Assembly: GCA_910585725.1 (NCBI GenBank)
Contig: CAJUFA010000016.1
Location: 1-64,000 of the forward strand
Length of the DNA stretch: 64,000 nucleotides
Direction: 5' to 3'
DNA from: an uncultured Dorea sp.
GTDB lineage: Bacteria; Bacillota; Clostridia; Lachnospirales; Lachnospiraceae
The number at the start of each line of letters is the position of its first letter. Within the stretch, counting starts at the first letter, position 1. The translations under genes and the position numbers were made by a program. Below the pieces are notes generated by a model. It did not search any database. It had not been told where the DNA came from and worked only from the letters and a program-made list of their open reading frames with translations. Positions 7,650-16,466 of this stretch are shown piece after piece.

Positions 7650-8332
7650 CAGTCGTTCACCACCTTACCGTCCGTAATCTCAATCACCCGGTCCGCCATC
7701 TGCGCGATCATCTCATCATGGGTGATCATGACCAGCGTCTGCCCAAAATCTGTCACACAGCTCTTCATCAGGCTCATCACTTCCAGCTCCGTCTGGGAAT
7801 CCAGATTACCCGTCGGTTCATCCGCCAGGATAAGGGCAGGACGCGTTACCAGCGCCCTGGCAATCGCCGTTCTCTGCTTCTGTCCGCCTGACAGCACATT
7901 CGGCATCGCCTCTGCTTTGTCCGCAAGACCGATCTTCACGAGCACTTCTTCCACATCCTGTCTCCTCACCTTCCGATTATCAAGCCCCAGCGGAAGTATA
8001 ATATTCTCCCATACATTCAGCGAAGGGATCAGATTATAATCCTGAAAAACGAATCCGATCTTCTTCCTTCGAAACTCTGCCAGTCTCTCATCCTTAAGAG
8101 CAAAGATATCCTTCCCTTCAATCCATACTTTCCCTGCGTCCGGTCTGTCCAGTCCGCCGATGAGATGCAGAAGCGTAGACTTCCCCGAACCTGAACGGCC
8201 CACTATCGCCGTAAACTTCCCCCTCTCTATCTCAAGGCTCGTGTGGTCCACCGCCCGCACCATGTTTTCCCCGGTTCCATAACATTTCATCAGATCCTCT
8301 ACTACCAATATCTTACCGACGTCCGTCTTCAT
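7649..8332 (-). CDS. ABC transporter ATP-binding protein (MacB/BceA type)
   Basis: 227 residues with a full set of ATPase motifs: Walker A GRSGSGKST (about 42-50), signature LSGGQKQR, Walker B LILADEP followed by TGNLD, and an H-loop histidine (MITHDE). The sequence DLMKCYGTGENMVRAVDHTSLEIERG is of the LolD/MacB/BceA class that pairs with FtsX-type permeases. It is the first gene of the operon, starting 90 bases from a promoter with phased repeats at 8422-8472. Confidence 0.9.
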   Translation of the reverse strand: MKTDVGKILVVEDLMKCYGTGENMVRAVDHTSLEIERGKFTAIVGRSGSGKSTLLHLIGGLDRPDAGKVWIEGKDIFALKDERLAEFRRKKIGFVFQDYNLIPSLNVWENIILPLGLDNRKVRRQDVEEVLVKIGLADKAEAMPNVLSGGQKQRTAIARALVTRPALILADEPTGNLDSQTELEVMSLMKSCVTDFGQTLVMITHDEMIAQMADRVIEITDGKVVND

Positions 8333-8421
8333 ATAGTTTCCTCCGTTTCCCTGAAATCTTCAAAGATCTTCTCTTTACCTGCGAGTCAGTACTCCGGCTC
8401 AAGAGAATTATTCTCCTATTG

Positions 8422-8472
8422 AGTATAACTATAATCCTCCTGCATTACAAAACCCTTACATCCACCATAACA
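8422..8472 (-). promoter_or_regulatory. promoter with phased TTACA repeats for the ABC transporter
   Basis: Minus-strand TTGTAA (8450-8445) and TATACT (8427-8422) are 17 bases apart. On the plus strand TTACA occurs at 8445 and 8456 (11 bases apart) and TAACA at 8468. Helically phased direct repeats overlapping the -35 suit an OmpR-family regulator; the adjacent response regulator at 9800-10495 is the obvious candidate. Confidence 0.6.
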
Positions 8473-8485
8473 GTTTTGTAATAAT

Positions 8486-8535
8486 AAAAACAGAGACTGC
8501 CGCAACACACACTCCCCCCTTTGCAACAGCCTCTG
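8486..8535 (-). terminator. rho-independent terminator of the two-component operon
   Basis: On the minus strand CAGAG-CTG-TTGC pairs with GCGGCAG-CTCTG and is followed by TTTTTATTATT. It lies 18 bases after the kinase stop codon and separates that operon from the transporter promoter. Confidence 0.65.
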
Positions 8536-8552
8536 TCTGCATATATTATATA

Positions 8553-9827
8553 TTACTGTAAAAATTGAACGCGGGGCAGCGTAATCCTGAATACCGTCCC
8601 GTTCCCCCGCTTCTGTTTAGCGGAAATGCTCCCGCCCTGGCGTTCCAGTATCATTCTTGCCAGATACAGCCCTACTCCCGCCCCCTCTTCCGATATCTTA
8701 GCCGCATCCCTTCCTCTGTAGAATCTCTGGTAGATCTTCTGCAGTTCATCCTTCCTGATTCCGATGCCTTCGTCTTCTATCTCGATCATCACATACGTGA
8801 TCAGCGGTTTTACACGTATCGTAACAACCGTATGCTCTCCGGAATATTTGACGGCATTGTCAAAGACATTAACCAGCGCTTCTTCCGTCCATCCCGGGTC
8901 ATGGCATATCTCCTGATCTTCCCCTATGTCCGCCTGGATCCTTATGTCCTTATCCTTTGCTTTCATATAGATCTGGCTGACCGCGGCGGCGATCGTCTTC
9001 TTAATACTTCCTGCTCTGGGCTTGAGCTGAATCATATGCGTCTCAAGCCTGGACAGATTGACCAACTCCTTAAGAAGATTTTCCAGTTTCTCTATCTCTC
9101 TTTCTTCCCGCTCCTGGAATTCTTCTCTCTCTTCCTTTGTCTGCCGGTCTCCCACCACCAGCTCATGGCACATCCGAAGAGACGCCAAAGGTGTCTTTAG
9201 CTGATGGGAAATATCCGTGATCATCGCCTTCGTACTATTCTCTTCCTCCTTAAGCCTCTCTTTCAGTCCTTCAAAATACACGCCCAGCTCACGCAGAGAC
9301 TCCCACACCTTCATCCATTCTTCCGGATAATCCTCCGCATCAGCTTCATAATCGGGTATTCCTTCAAACCTTCCTTCCCGGAACTGCTCCAGACGCTCAT
9401 ATAGCTTCCAGAGCTTATCCCGGACTCCGGCCCTATTCTTCCGTTCCAGACATCCCAGTATAACTGTCCACACCGTTCCGATACAGATACCGACTCCCCA
9501 TAATCCCCACCAGATTCTCTCCGATACGAGGTGTCCGATGTCATACCCGTACTTCTCTTCTATCATCTCCGCCATACGGGAAGACTCAAGAAGCTCCTTC
9601 CTGCTGCCGGCTTCATTTCTCCCAAAGGGCAGACGTCCCGACTTCTCCCATGCCGCTATGATCTCCGCTTCCAGTTCCGGGTGTTCCGTCATCAAGAGAA
9701 GGATCCTCTGTCTGTCGGTTTCCGTCTCATACCTGGCCAATATATACATAAAGAAGGAAAAGAGTATCAGAAATACCAGATAACCGGCAAAATATTTCCT
9801 TATCTTCTTATTACATTCCCGCTCCAT
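8553..9827 (-). CDS. sensor histidine kinase
   Basis: 424 residues. Membrane helices at about 10-31 and 105-126 enclose a 75-residue extracytoplasmic domain. The H-box ISHQLKTPLASL puts the phosphorylated histidine at 208. The N-box (FDNAVKYS), DEGIGI and GVGLYLARMI boxes complete the ATP-binding domain. No obvious HAMP domain is seen. The start overlaps the end of the response regulator gene by 28 bases, so the two are co-translated. It probably senses a peptide or envelope signal and controls the adjacent transporter. Confidence 0.9.
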   Translation of the reverse strand: MERECNKKIRKYFAGYLVFLILFSFFMYILARYETETDRQRILLLMTEHPELEAEIIAAWEKSGRLPFGRNEAGSRKELLESSRMAEMIEEKYGYDIGHLVSERIWWGLWGVGICIGTVWTVILGCLERKNRAGVRDKLWKLYERLEQFREGRFEGIPDYEADAEDYPEEWMKVWESLRELGVYFEGLKERLKEEENSTKAMITDISHQLKTPLASLRMCHELVVGDRQTKEEREEFQEREEREIEKLENLLKELVNLSRLETHMIQLKPRAGSIKKTIAAAVSQIYMKAKDKDIRIQADIGEDQEICHDPGWTEEALVNVFDNAVKYSGEHTVVTIRVKPLITYVMIEIEDEGIGIRKDELQKIYQRFYRGRDAAKISEEGAGVGLYLARMILERQGGSISAKQKRGNGTVFRITLPRVQFLQ

Positions 9828-10495
9828 ATATAACCCAGCCCTCTTACGTTGGAGATCTCATCCGTCTCAAGTTTATTCTTAAGCCTGCTGATATTAACTG
9901 TCACCGTATTCTCATCCACAAACTGTCCGTCCATATCCCAGATATTCGTGAGGATATTCTCTTTCGACACGATCCTCCCTGCGTTCTCCCAGAGATATAA
10001 AAGGAGCTGCAGTTCCCGTTTACTGAGTACGATCTCCCTGCCGTTCTTATATACCTTCATCTCCTGGCAGTTCACCTCTATCTCCCCGCACGCCAGGACG
10101 CTTTTATGTTCCGTCCTGCCGCCGATCCGCCTCATAAGCGCATTTACCTTAGAAACCAGCACCATCAGGGAAAACGGTTTGGTAATATAGTCGTCTGCTC
10201 CCGTATCGTATCCGTTTACCATATCAATCTCCGAATCCAAAGCCGTCAGGTAGATAAAGTAAGCATCTCCTATCCCCCGGATCTTCCGTCCCAGTTCAAG
10301 ACCGCTTCCGTCCGGAAGAGTAATATCGCAGATAATAAGGGCATACCGCTCCGACTCAAGGCGTTCTTCCGCCTCCGCAAGCGTAAATGCAGAATCAACC
10401 TGGTAACCTGCTTTCTGTAACGTAAGCGTGATCCCGCGATTCAGGCTCCTGTCGTCTTCAAGTAATAATATTTTCCTCTCCCCGGTTACAGACAA
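9800..10495 (-). CDS. OmpR-family response regulator
   Basis: 231 residues: a receiver domain with acidic pair EDD (13-15), phosphoacceptor Asp57 in ICDITLPDGSG and the conserved lysine in ITKPFS, followed by a winged-helix DNA-binding domain (SKRELQLLLYLW, then RLKNKL and GLGYIW). The first in-frame start is a TTG at 10495, which overlaps the upstream GH43 gene by ten bases and has no clear ribosome site. Translation may therefore be coupled to that gene. It probably binds the phased repeats at 8445-8472. Confidence 0.88.
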   Translation of the reverse strand: MSVTGERKILLLEDDRSLNRGITLTLQKAGYQVDSAFTLAEAEERLESERYALIICDITLPDGSGLELGRKIRGIGDAYFIYLTALDSEIDMVNGYDTGADDYITKPFSLMVLVSKVNALMRRIGGRTEHKSVLACGEIEVNCQEMKVYKNGREIVLSKRELQLLLYLWENAGRIVSKENILTNIWDMDGQFVDENTVTVNISRLKNKLETDEISNVRGLGYIWSGNVIRR

Positions 10496-11478
10496 CTTAA
10501 CGGATCCTCTTCATAAGCAAATACCGGGAATCCCTGATCGTCATACTCCATACGCATCACCATAGCATGCCGGTTCGGATCGTAGAGCGGATTCCCTATA
10601 ATCTCGTCATACGGACGCGCATGATAAATACACAGATCCGTAACCCCGTCGTCCGCCTTCACAAAGCAATTATGTCCCGGACCATAGATCCCCTTATCCT
10701 CATCGGACCGAAGTACCGGATACCTGAGCTTCGTCCATGAACGCGGATCCAGAAGATCTGCGTCCTTATCTGCGTACAGCATTCCCACACAGTAATCTAT
10801 CCCCGTCTCGCTGGCTGAGAATGTCAGGAAGAGTTTATCCCCATGCTCCAGGATGTCCGGTCCTTCATTGACCCAGAAGCCGATCCGCTCCCAGTCATAG
10901 TCCGGCGTCGTCAGAAGCACCTGCGCGGTAGCCAGTTTCACCGGGGATTCCATCCGGGCAATATAGAGATTTGATATCTGCTTTCCCACCCCTGTTTTCT
11001 CCGCCCATATATAATAGTATGTCTCGTTTTGCCTGAAGATAGTCGCATCCAGGGAAAATGCATGGAAAGAATAAGGATCGTCGTCCGCCGCCTGTATCAT
11101 CCCCATCTCCGACCAGTCGTCTTTCATCGGATCGCTGCCGTTACACTTCAATACATAAGGCCGGATCGCCCACTCGTCGTCCTTATCCCCCGCCGCGTAA
11201 TAGATATACCATCCTCCATACAGATAATGGATCTCCGGCGCCCATATATGCAGGCTCTGGGGACCGCTCTCGTGCTTTGTCCACAGCGTCTTCTCCTCTG
11301 CATCCTGAAGACCCGCCAGAGTATCTGCTTTTCTTAAGACAATCCTGTCATACTCCGGCACCGAAGCCGTAAAATAACAGCTCCCGTCCGTATGCCTGTA
11401 GATATATGGATCAGCTCTCTGCTCAATAAAAGGCCGATTATATTCCGTACGTTTGTAATTCGTTACATTCATCTTCAA
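10486..11478 (-). CDS. glycoside hydrolase family 43 protein
   Basis: 330 residues without a signal peptide, so cytoplasmic. The three acidic residues of the GH43 five-bladed propeller can be placed: Asp23 (ADPYIY, base), Asp144 (SLDATIF) and Glu205 (NEGPDIL, acid). The HIWAPEIHYL motif is typical. Members hydrolyse arabinose- or xylose-containing oligosaccharides; the exact specificity cannot be read from sequence. The gene overlaps the response regulator start, an unusual partner for a glycosidase. The ATG at 11478 follows AAAGGAGG. Confidence 0.85.
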   Translation of the reverse strand: MKMNVTNYKRTEYNRPFIEQRADPYIYRHTDGSCYFTASVPEYDRIVLRKADTLAGLQDAEEKTLWTKHESGPQSLHIWAPEIHYLYGGWYIYYAAGDKDDEWAIRPYVLKCNGSDPMKDDWSEMGMIQAADDDPYSFHAFSLDATIFRQNETYYYIWAEKTGVGKQISNLYIARMESPVKLATAQVLLTTPDYDWERIGFWVNEGPDILEHGDKLFLTFSASETGIDYCVGMLYADKDADLLDPRSWTKLRYPVLRSDEDKGIYGPGHNCFVKADDGVTDLCIYHARPYDEIIGNPLYDPNRHAMVMRMEYDDQGFPVFAYEEDPLSCL

Positions 11479-11753
11479 ATACCTCCTTTGTCAAGATTCA
11501 GTCTATCTCATCACACCTGAAAATTCAATATATATTTTAGCTTACTTTTTCATATCCAGGCCGCCATGTGCGAAGCGAACCGAAAAAATATCTCTGAACA
11601 GGCAGGGCGATATTCAAAAAGCGCCGATCTTCATAAATGAAAAAGCAGATACAGACAAGACTCCCTTCTTTTCCGTACCCGCTCTCCCATTCTTCTTCAT
11701 CTCATTTCTTACGCTATCCATGCCGCCCCGCATAACCTCTGCACAGATAAATT

Positions 11754-12239
11754 CTATTTCCTCAGTTCAATAATTCTCTGGTTGCTGCTTCCCCGGAATA
11801 CCAAGGTAACATCTTTTAATTCCTCCACAAACTCCCCGTCTACTAACACGTCAATATAGGAAAGCATCTCCTCCGTAACTTCCGTATGCACGCTGCCGCC
11901 TTCGGCAAGATCTGAATCATACAGATACCCGCTGTAACACCAGATATCTTTCCCGGGGTACTCTTCTTTTATCCGCCTCAGAAGCTTCACAAGTTCTCTC
12001 TGATTCTCGGGTTCGAAAGGCTCTCCGCCAAGCAGTGTGAACCCCCTAATATAACCTGGCGCCAGAAGCTTTAAGATCTTCTCCTGGGTTTCCTCTGTAT
12101 AGAGCTCTCCGTATTCAAAATCCCACGTCTCCGGATTGAAACATCCTTTGCAGTGATGACGGCACCCCGATACAAACAGACTGACCCGGACTCCCGGGCC
12201 GTCCGCGATATCACATTCCTTTATATTTCCGTAATGCAT
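11754..12239 (-). CDS. nrdG: anaerobic ribonucleotide reductase activating protein
   Basis: 161 residues from the ATG at 12239, chosen over a GTG at 12248 because AGGTGAG lies just upstream. It is a radical SAM protein: the cluster-binding Cys26-x3-Cys30-x2-Cys33 is in SGCRHHCKGCFN, and GGEPF follows. It uses S-adenosylmethionine to generate the glycyl radical on NrdD. The gene starts directly after nrdD in the same operon, the standard arrangement, and shares its NrdR-controlled promoter. Confidence 0.93.
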   Translation of the reverse strand: MHYGNIKECDIADGPGVRVSLFVSGCRHHCKGCFNPETWDFEYGELYTEETQEKILKLLAPGYIRGFTLLGGEPFEPENQRELVKLLRRIKEEYPGKDIWCYSGYLYDSDLAEGGSVHTEVTEEMLSYIDVLVDGEFVEELKDVTLVFRGSSNQRIIELRK

Positions 12240-12248
12240 CTCTCTCAC

Positions 12249-14438
12249 CTATAAGTGAAGTACTCTGTCCTTAATCTCCTGAGTACGTCCCTGGTTCCAG
12301 AACTGAGTACCAATATACCCGCAAGTCCTTCTCGCTACAAACATCTTATCCTGATCCGGATTGCCGCAGTTCGGACACTCCCAGATAAGCTTACCGCTCT
12401 CATCCTCCCTGATCAGAATCTCCCCGTCGTATCCGCAGCATTCACAGTAATCACTCTTCGTATTCAGCTCCGCATACATAATATTATCATAAATAAACTG
12501 CATCACAGATAATACCGCCGGTATATTATTCTGCATATTAGGCACTTCGATATAACTAATGGCGCCTCCCGGAGACAGTTTTTGGAAATCCGCCTCAAAC
12601 TCTAACTTCTTGAAAGCATTAATCTCCTCAGACACATGCACATGATAACTGTTGGTAATATAATTCTTATCTGTCACGCCTTCAATAATGCCGAAGCGCT
12701 TCTGCAGACACTTCGCAAACTTGTAGGTCGTAGATTCCATCGGAGTCCCGTATACGGAATAGCTGATGTTCTCCGCCTCTCTCCACTCCTTACATTTATC
12801 ATTCAGCCTCTGCATCACCGCAAGGGCGAACGGCCTTGCCTCCGGATCGGTATGGGATTTTCCAAGCATCCTCATACACATCTCATACAGTCCCGCATAT
12901 CCCAGCGAGATCGTGGAATAACCGTCGTATAAAAGTCTGTCGATCACTTCGCCCTTCTTCAGACGGGCGAGAGCCCCATACTGCCATAAAATCGGCGCCA
13001 CGTCAGACACGGTTCCCAGCAGACGTTCATGCCTGCAGCGCAGACCTCTGTGGCATAATTCCAGACGCTCTTCCAGGATCTCCCAAAATCTGTCCATATC
13101 TCCTTCCGAAGAACACGCCACGTCCACCAGATTGATAGTTACGACTCCCTGGTTGAATCTTCCATAGAACTTATGGCGTCCGTTCTCGTTCATCTGAGAA
13201 TCTTCCACCGTCAGGAAGGAACGGCATCCCATACAAGGATAAACTTCACCCTTCTTCAGTTCCTTCATAATCTTCGCCGAGATATAGTCCGGAACCATCC
13301 TCTTCGCCGTGCACTGAGCCGCAAGCTCCGTCAGATGCCAGTATTTCGTACCTTCTTTAATATTATCCTCATCCAGCACATATATCAGCTTCGGGAATGC
13401 CGGCGTAATCCATACGCCTTTTTCATTCTTTACTCCCTGCATCCTCTGTACCAGCACTTCTTCTATGATCAGCGCCAGATCCTCTCTTAACTGTCCTTCT
13501 TCGACTTCGTCCAAGTACATAAAGATCGTCACAAACGGCGCCTGTCCGTTACATGTCATCAGCGTGATCAACTGATACTGGATTGTCTGGATTCCGCTCT
13601 TTACCTCGTCTCTTAAGCGGCGTTCCGTTATCCTGTCGATAATATCCCCGTCAAGACTCTCTCCGCATTCTTTGCGCTCTGCAACCACACTCTTGCGCAG
13701 TTTCTTTCTGCTGATATCTACAAAAGGCGCCAGATGCGCTAATGTAAAGGACTGTCCCCCATACTGATTACTTGCCACCTGGGCGACAATCTGAGTCGTT
13801 ACATTACAGGCCGTGAAGAAACTGTGAGGCTTCTCAATCAGCGTCTCGCTGATTACCGTCCCGTTCTGCAGCATGTCCTCCAGATTAATCAGATCACAAT
13901 TATGCTCTTTCTGAGCAAAGTAATCCGAATCATGGAAATGAATAATTCCTTCCTCATGGGCATTCACAATCTCTGTCGGAAGCAGAACCCGCTTCGACAG
14001 ATCCTTGCTGACTTCCCCTGCCATATAATCCCTCTGCGTCGAGTTAATCACCGGATTTTTGTTCGAATTCTCCTGTGTAACCTCTTCGTTGATATTCTCA
14101 ATTAATGAGAGAATTCCGTTATCCGTCGTATTTGACTTACGTTTCAGTTCCCTCTTATAACGATAGCGTACATATTTCTGCGCAACCTCATATCCGCGCA
14201 TCTCCATGATACCGCGTTCCACCATATCCTGGATATCTTCCACGTTCACCGCATGTATGGATTCCCTGATCTGATCCGCAATCTTATCCGCAACAGCAAC
14301 AATCTGGAAATCATTCATCTGATGAATATTATCCACTTCGCAATTCGCGGCCTTGACCGCATTAACAATCTTAGACAGATCAAAGATCACTTCTTCCCCG
14401 TTCCTCTTAATTACCTTTGTTTTGACCTCTGGTCCCAT
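12249..14438 (-). CDS. nrdD: anaerobic ribonucleoside-triphosphate reductase
   Basis: 729 residues. An ATP-cone domain occupies the first 95 residues (KVIKRNGEEVIFD). The C-terminus carries a four-cysteine zinc site (CECCGYDGE and CPNCGN) and the glycyl radical motif RTCGYIG with glycine near 707. It converts ribonucleotides to deoxyribonucleotides without oxygen. The length is normal for class III enzymes. The operon with nrdG is preceded by two NrdR boxes 31 bases apart. Confidence 0.95.
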   Translation of the reverse strand: MGPEVKTKVIKRNGEEVIFDLSKIVNAVKAANCEVDNIHQMNDFQIVAVADKIADQIRESIHAVNVEDIQDMVERGIMEMRGYEVAQKYVRYRYKRELKRKSNTTDNGILSLIENINEEVTQENSNKNPVINSTQRDYMAGEVSKDLSKRVLLPTEIVNAHEEGIIHFHDSDYFAQKEHNCDLINLEDMLQNGTVISETLIEKPHSFFTACNVTTQIVAQVASNQYGGQSFTLAHLAPFVDISRKKLRKSVVAERKECGESLDGDIIDRITERRLRDEVKSGIQTIQYQLITLMTCNGQAPFVTIFMYLDEVEEGQLREDLALIIEEVLVQRMQGVKNEKGVWITPAFPKLIYVLDEDNIKEGTKYWHLTELAAQCTAKRMVPDYISAKIMKELKKGEVYPCMGCRSFLTVEDSQMNENGRHKFYGRFNQGVVTINLVDVACSSEGDMDRFWEILEERLELCHRGLRCRHERLLGTVSDVAPILWQYGALARLKKGEVIDRLLYDGYSTISLGYAGLYEMCMRMLGKSHTDPEARPFALAVMQRLNDKCKEWREAENISYSVYGTPMESTTYKFAKCLQKRFGIIEGVTDKNYITNSYHVHVSEEINAFKKLEFEADFQKLSPGGAISYIEVPNMQNNIPAVLSVMQFIYDNIMYAELNTKSDYCECCGYDGEILIREDESGKLIWECPNCGNPDQDKMFVARRTCGYIGTQFWNQGRTQEIKDRVLHL

Positions 14439-14459
14439 TATAACTCCTCGCTTTCACAT

Positions 14460-14543
14460 ACACAAAATATTGATGATCTTATTGCCATCCACACAATATA
14501 TAGCGTCAGCTATTATGATACACTAATCCACATAGAAAGTGAA
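14460..14543 (-). promoter_or_regulatory. nrdDG promoter with two NrdR boxes
   Basis: Minus-strand TTCACT (14543-14538) and TATCAT (14520-14515) have a 17-base spacer. Two AT-rich boxes, ACACAATATATAGCGT (14491-14506) and ACACAAAATATTGATG (14460-14475), start 31 bases apart, the three-turn spacing known for paired NrdR boxes. They cover the start site and early leader, as expected for repression when dATP is high. Confidence 0.7.
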
Positions 14544-14711
14544 GAGAAAATTGAAGAAAATATTTACCAAATATATTCCCTCTTCTCGCCTCGGATTTCT
14601 CCATTTCCGACAGCAGAAATTTGCGCTTAATATATTGACACGCCCGGTATGATTACGTTTCCAGGCTATTCGGCTCCCGAGCGCTCCGGTCTGAACCAGC
14701 GTGAACACCGA

Positions 14712-15527
14712 TCATAAAAGCTCCATAAAGTTAAACGCCTTGCGCAAACCGTCTTCCTTAATCGAATCCGTAACATGCCTCGCCGCTATCTTCGCTTCCT
14801 TAGTTCCGTTTCCCATCGCAATTCCGAACCCGGCAAACGCAAGCAGGCTGATATCTTTTTCGCTGCACCCTATAGCTATCATATCCTTTTTCTTCTTCCC
14901 CCCGACTTTCAGGACCTGGTATGCGCCTTCCGCCTTCGTAATATAATTCGGAGTCACTTCGCCGACCCATTTCCCATTACACGGAATACCAAGTCCCGCG
15001 ACATGAAACGAGTATCCCCACTTAGATACGATATCATGTCTGGACAACCTATCGCTAAAAATAACCAGTTTCTGAACCTCCGGCACATCCAGTAAAGTCT
15101 TCACCTTGACCGGCGCCGTAATCTCGTCCTCCCGGATATGCAGATACCTCCAAAACTCCCTGCTGATTCTCCGGTACGCCTCCCAATCACTTTCCAGTAT
15201 ATAACTCCTTTTATTACTCTCCATCTCTACCACGCAGCCGTATTCCATAAGGTCGCGCATGAACTCTATATATGCCAGTTGTGTGAAATACCTATATCCT
15301 ATACGCTCGCCCTTGTATTCTACATACCCTCCGGAACCTGCAACCACTCCGTCAAACCCAATATCCAGAATTTCCTTTCCTATACGGAAATACGCGCGTC
15401 CTGTATTCAGCACCACCTCATGCCCGTTCTGCCTTGCCTTCTTGATCGCCTCTACTCCGGATGCGGGAATCGTTCCGTCAAAGTCTCTAATCGTTCCGTC
15501 AATGTTCAGAAATATAACCTTCCCCAT
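14712..15527 (-). CDS. HAD-superfamily Cof-type protein with substituted nucleophile
   Basis: 271 residues from the ATG at 15527, which has AAGGGA upstream. The Cof-type HAD fold is recognised from NIDGTIRDFDG at the start, LNTGRAY (motif II), a lysine at a motif III position and a GCSEKD..LLAFAG..IAMGNG ending (motif IV). In motif I the catalytic aspartate of DxDGT is replaced by asparagine (FLNIDGT), so normal phosphatase chemistry is doubtful. It stands alone between nrdD and an XRE gene. Confidence 0.8.
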   Translation of the reverse strand: MGKVIFLNIDGTIRDFDGTIPASGVEAIKKARQNGHEVVLNTGRAYFRIGKEILDIGFDGVVAGSGGYVEYKGERIGYRYFTQLAYIEFMRDLMEYGCVVEMESNKRSYILESDWEAYRRISREFWRYLHIREDEITAPVKVKTLLDVPEVQKLVIFSDRLSRHDIVSKWGYSFHVAGLGIPCNGKWVGEVTPNYITKAEGAYQVLKVGGKKKKDMIAIGCSEKDISLLAFAGFGIAMGNGTKEAKIAARHVTDSIKEDGLRKAFNFMELL

Positions 15528-15620
15528 CAGTGTTCCCTTCCTTATGTTCAAACATGTATCCTGCCACTCTTATGTTACCACAAATTAAAGGGATGTTTCA
15601 TTACTTTTTTATAAAAAATG

Positions 15621-15665
15621 GCAATAAAAACGGCAACTATTTGCCATAATACAAATACTGCCGTT
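15621..15665 (-). terminator. rho-independent terminator of the XRE gene
   Basis: On the minus strand AACGGCA pairs with TGCCGTT, followed by TTTATT. It lies 12 bases after the XRE stop codon. Confidence 0.55.
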
Positions 15666-15676
15666 ATCATATGTCT

Positions 15677-15904
15677 TTATTCATTTTGATCTTCCTCAAC
15701 ATCTTTCAACTTCAGAATATCCGCCACGTCACATTGCAGACAATTACAGATCTTAGCCAGCGTATGAAGATCTACACGCCCTACTTTATTCTTACAATAA
15801 TTATTCAGCTGTGTACGCTGTAACTTACATTCATAGCAGAGAAATCTTTTGCTGACGCCTTTTTCTGCCAGGACACGCTCCAGCTCAATTACAATTTTTC
15901 TCAT
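15677..15904 (-). CDS. small XRE-family transcription regulator
   Basis: Seventy-five residues from the ATG at 15904. The sequence is a single helix-turn-helix domain (LERVLAEKGVSKRFLCYECKL.., then LHTLAKICNCLQCDVADIL), the YozG-like class of short Cro/C1 regulators. It contains five cysteines, which is high for its size. It is divergent from the membrane protein at 16032, and two palindromes lie between the genes. Autoregulation is likely but is inferred only from the layout. Confidence 0.75.
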   Translation of the reverse strand: MRKIVIELERVLAEKGVSKRFLCYECKLQRTQLNNYCKNKVGRVDLHTLAKICNCLQCDVADILKLKDVEEDQNE

Positions 15905-15929
15905 TATCCAACACCACGCGTTCTCTTTT

Positions 15930-15986
15930 GGGTAAGTATACCCACATTTTGATTGAAAAAACAGATGTATTAACTTACACTGTAAG
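15930..15986. promoter_or_regulatory. palindromes in the divergent XRE/membrane-protein intergenic region
   Basis: GGGTA-agta-TACCC (15930-15943) and the perfect CTTACA-c-TGTAAG (15974-15986) lie between two divergent genes, 31 bases apart centre to centre. They are candidate operators for the XRE protein. Confidence 0.45.
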
Positions 15987-16031
15987 AAGATGCACCGTTT
16001 CGTTTCGACACAAGAAAGGAGAAACTTGAAT

Positions 16032-16466
16032 ATGAAAAAAAGAAACCTTTTAATCGCTCTCATTCTGATTCTGCTGTACGCCCTTTGCATTGAGGAATAC
16101 CGACCGTACGAAGTCCTTCACTCCACTGTTCTGTCTTCCCCAAACCTTACAGAACATAAAATAACCCTGGTTGTACACAGCATACTCCCCATCGATCATG
16201 ATCGACTGGCAAAGGAAATCGTGGATGAATACCTGCAGATGAACGAGGAACAGCCCAATCCTTATTTTGAACTGAAACTTTATCGTACAAGGCTTCACTA
16301 CCGGCTTAATATCCTCTATGATACTCTTCTGTGCGACAAAGAGGGCCGGCTTGTGCCGGAAATTATACTTGCAAAATTCAGAAGATATTGTATGATCAAG
16401 TATAGTAAATCTATCGTTATGATGAAAGGAATCCCCCCATGCAGCAGCTACAGCCATCCACATTAA
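16032..16466 (+). CDS. small membrane-anchored protein of unknown function
   Basis: 144 residues from the ATG at 16032 with an AAAGGAG site. A basic N-terminus (MKKRN) and hydrophobic residues 5-20 form a signal anchor; the rest is predicted outside and contains no motif I recognise. The last 28 bases overlap the AraC-family regulator, so the two are likely one operon. It may be a partner of the divergent XRE regulator, but nothing in the sequence shows this directly. Confidence 0.6.
   Translation: MKKRNLLIALILILLYALCIEEYRPYEVLHSTVLSSPNLTEHKITLVVHSILPIDHDRLAKEIVDEYLQMNEEQPNPYFELKLYRTRLHYRLNILYDTLLCDKEGRLVPEIILAKFRRYCMIKYSKSIVMMKGIPPCSSYSHPH

Noticed and set aside
11620..11735. 39-codon minus-strand ORF (MRGGMDSVRNEMKK) between nrdG and the GH43 gene
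   Set aside because: Only a weak ribosome site and no recognisable sequence; not supported as a gene.
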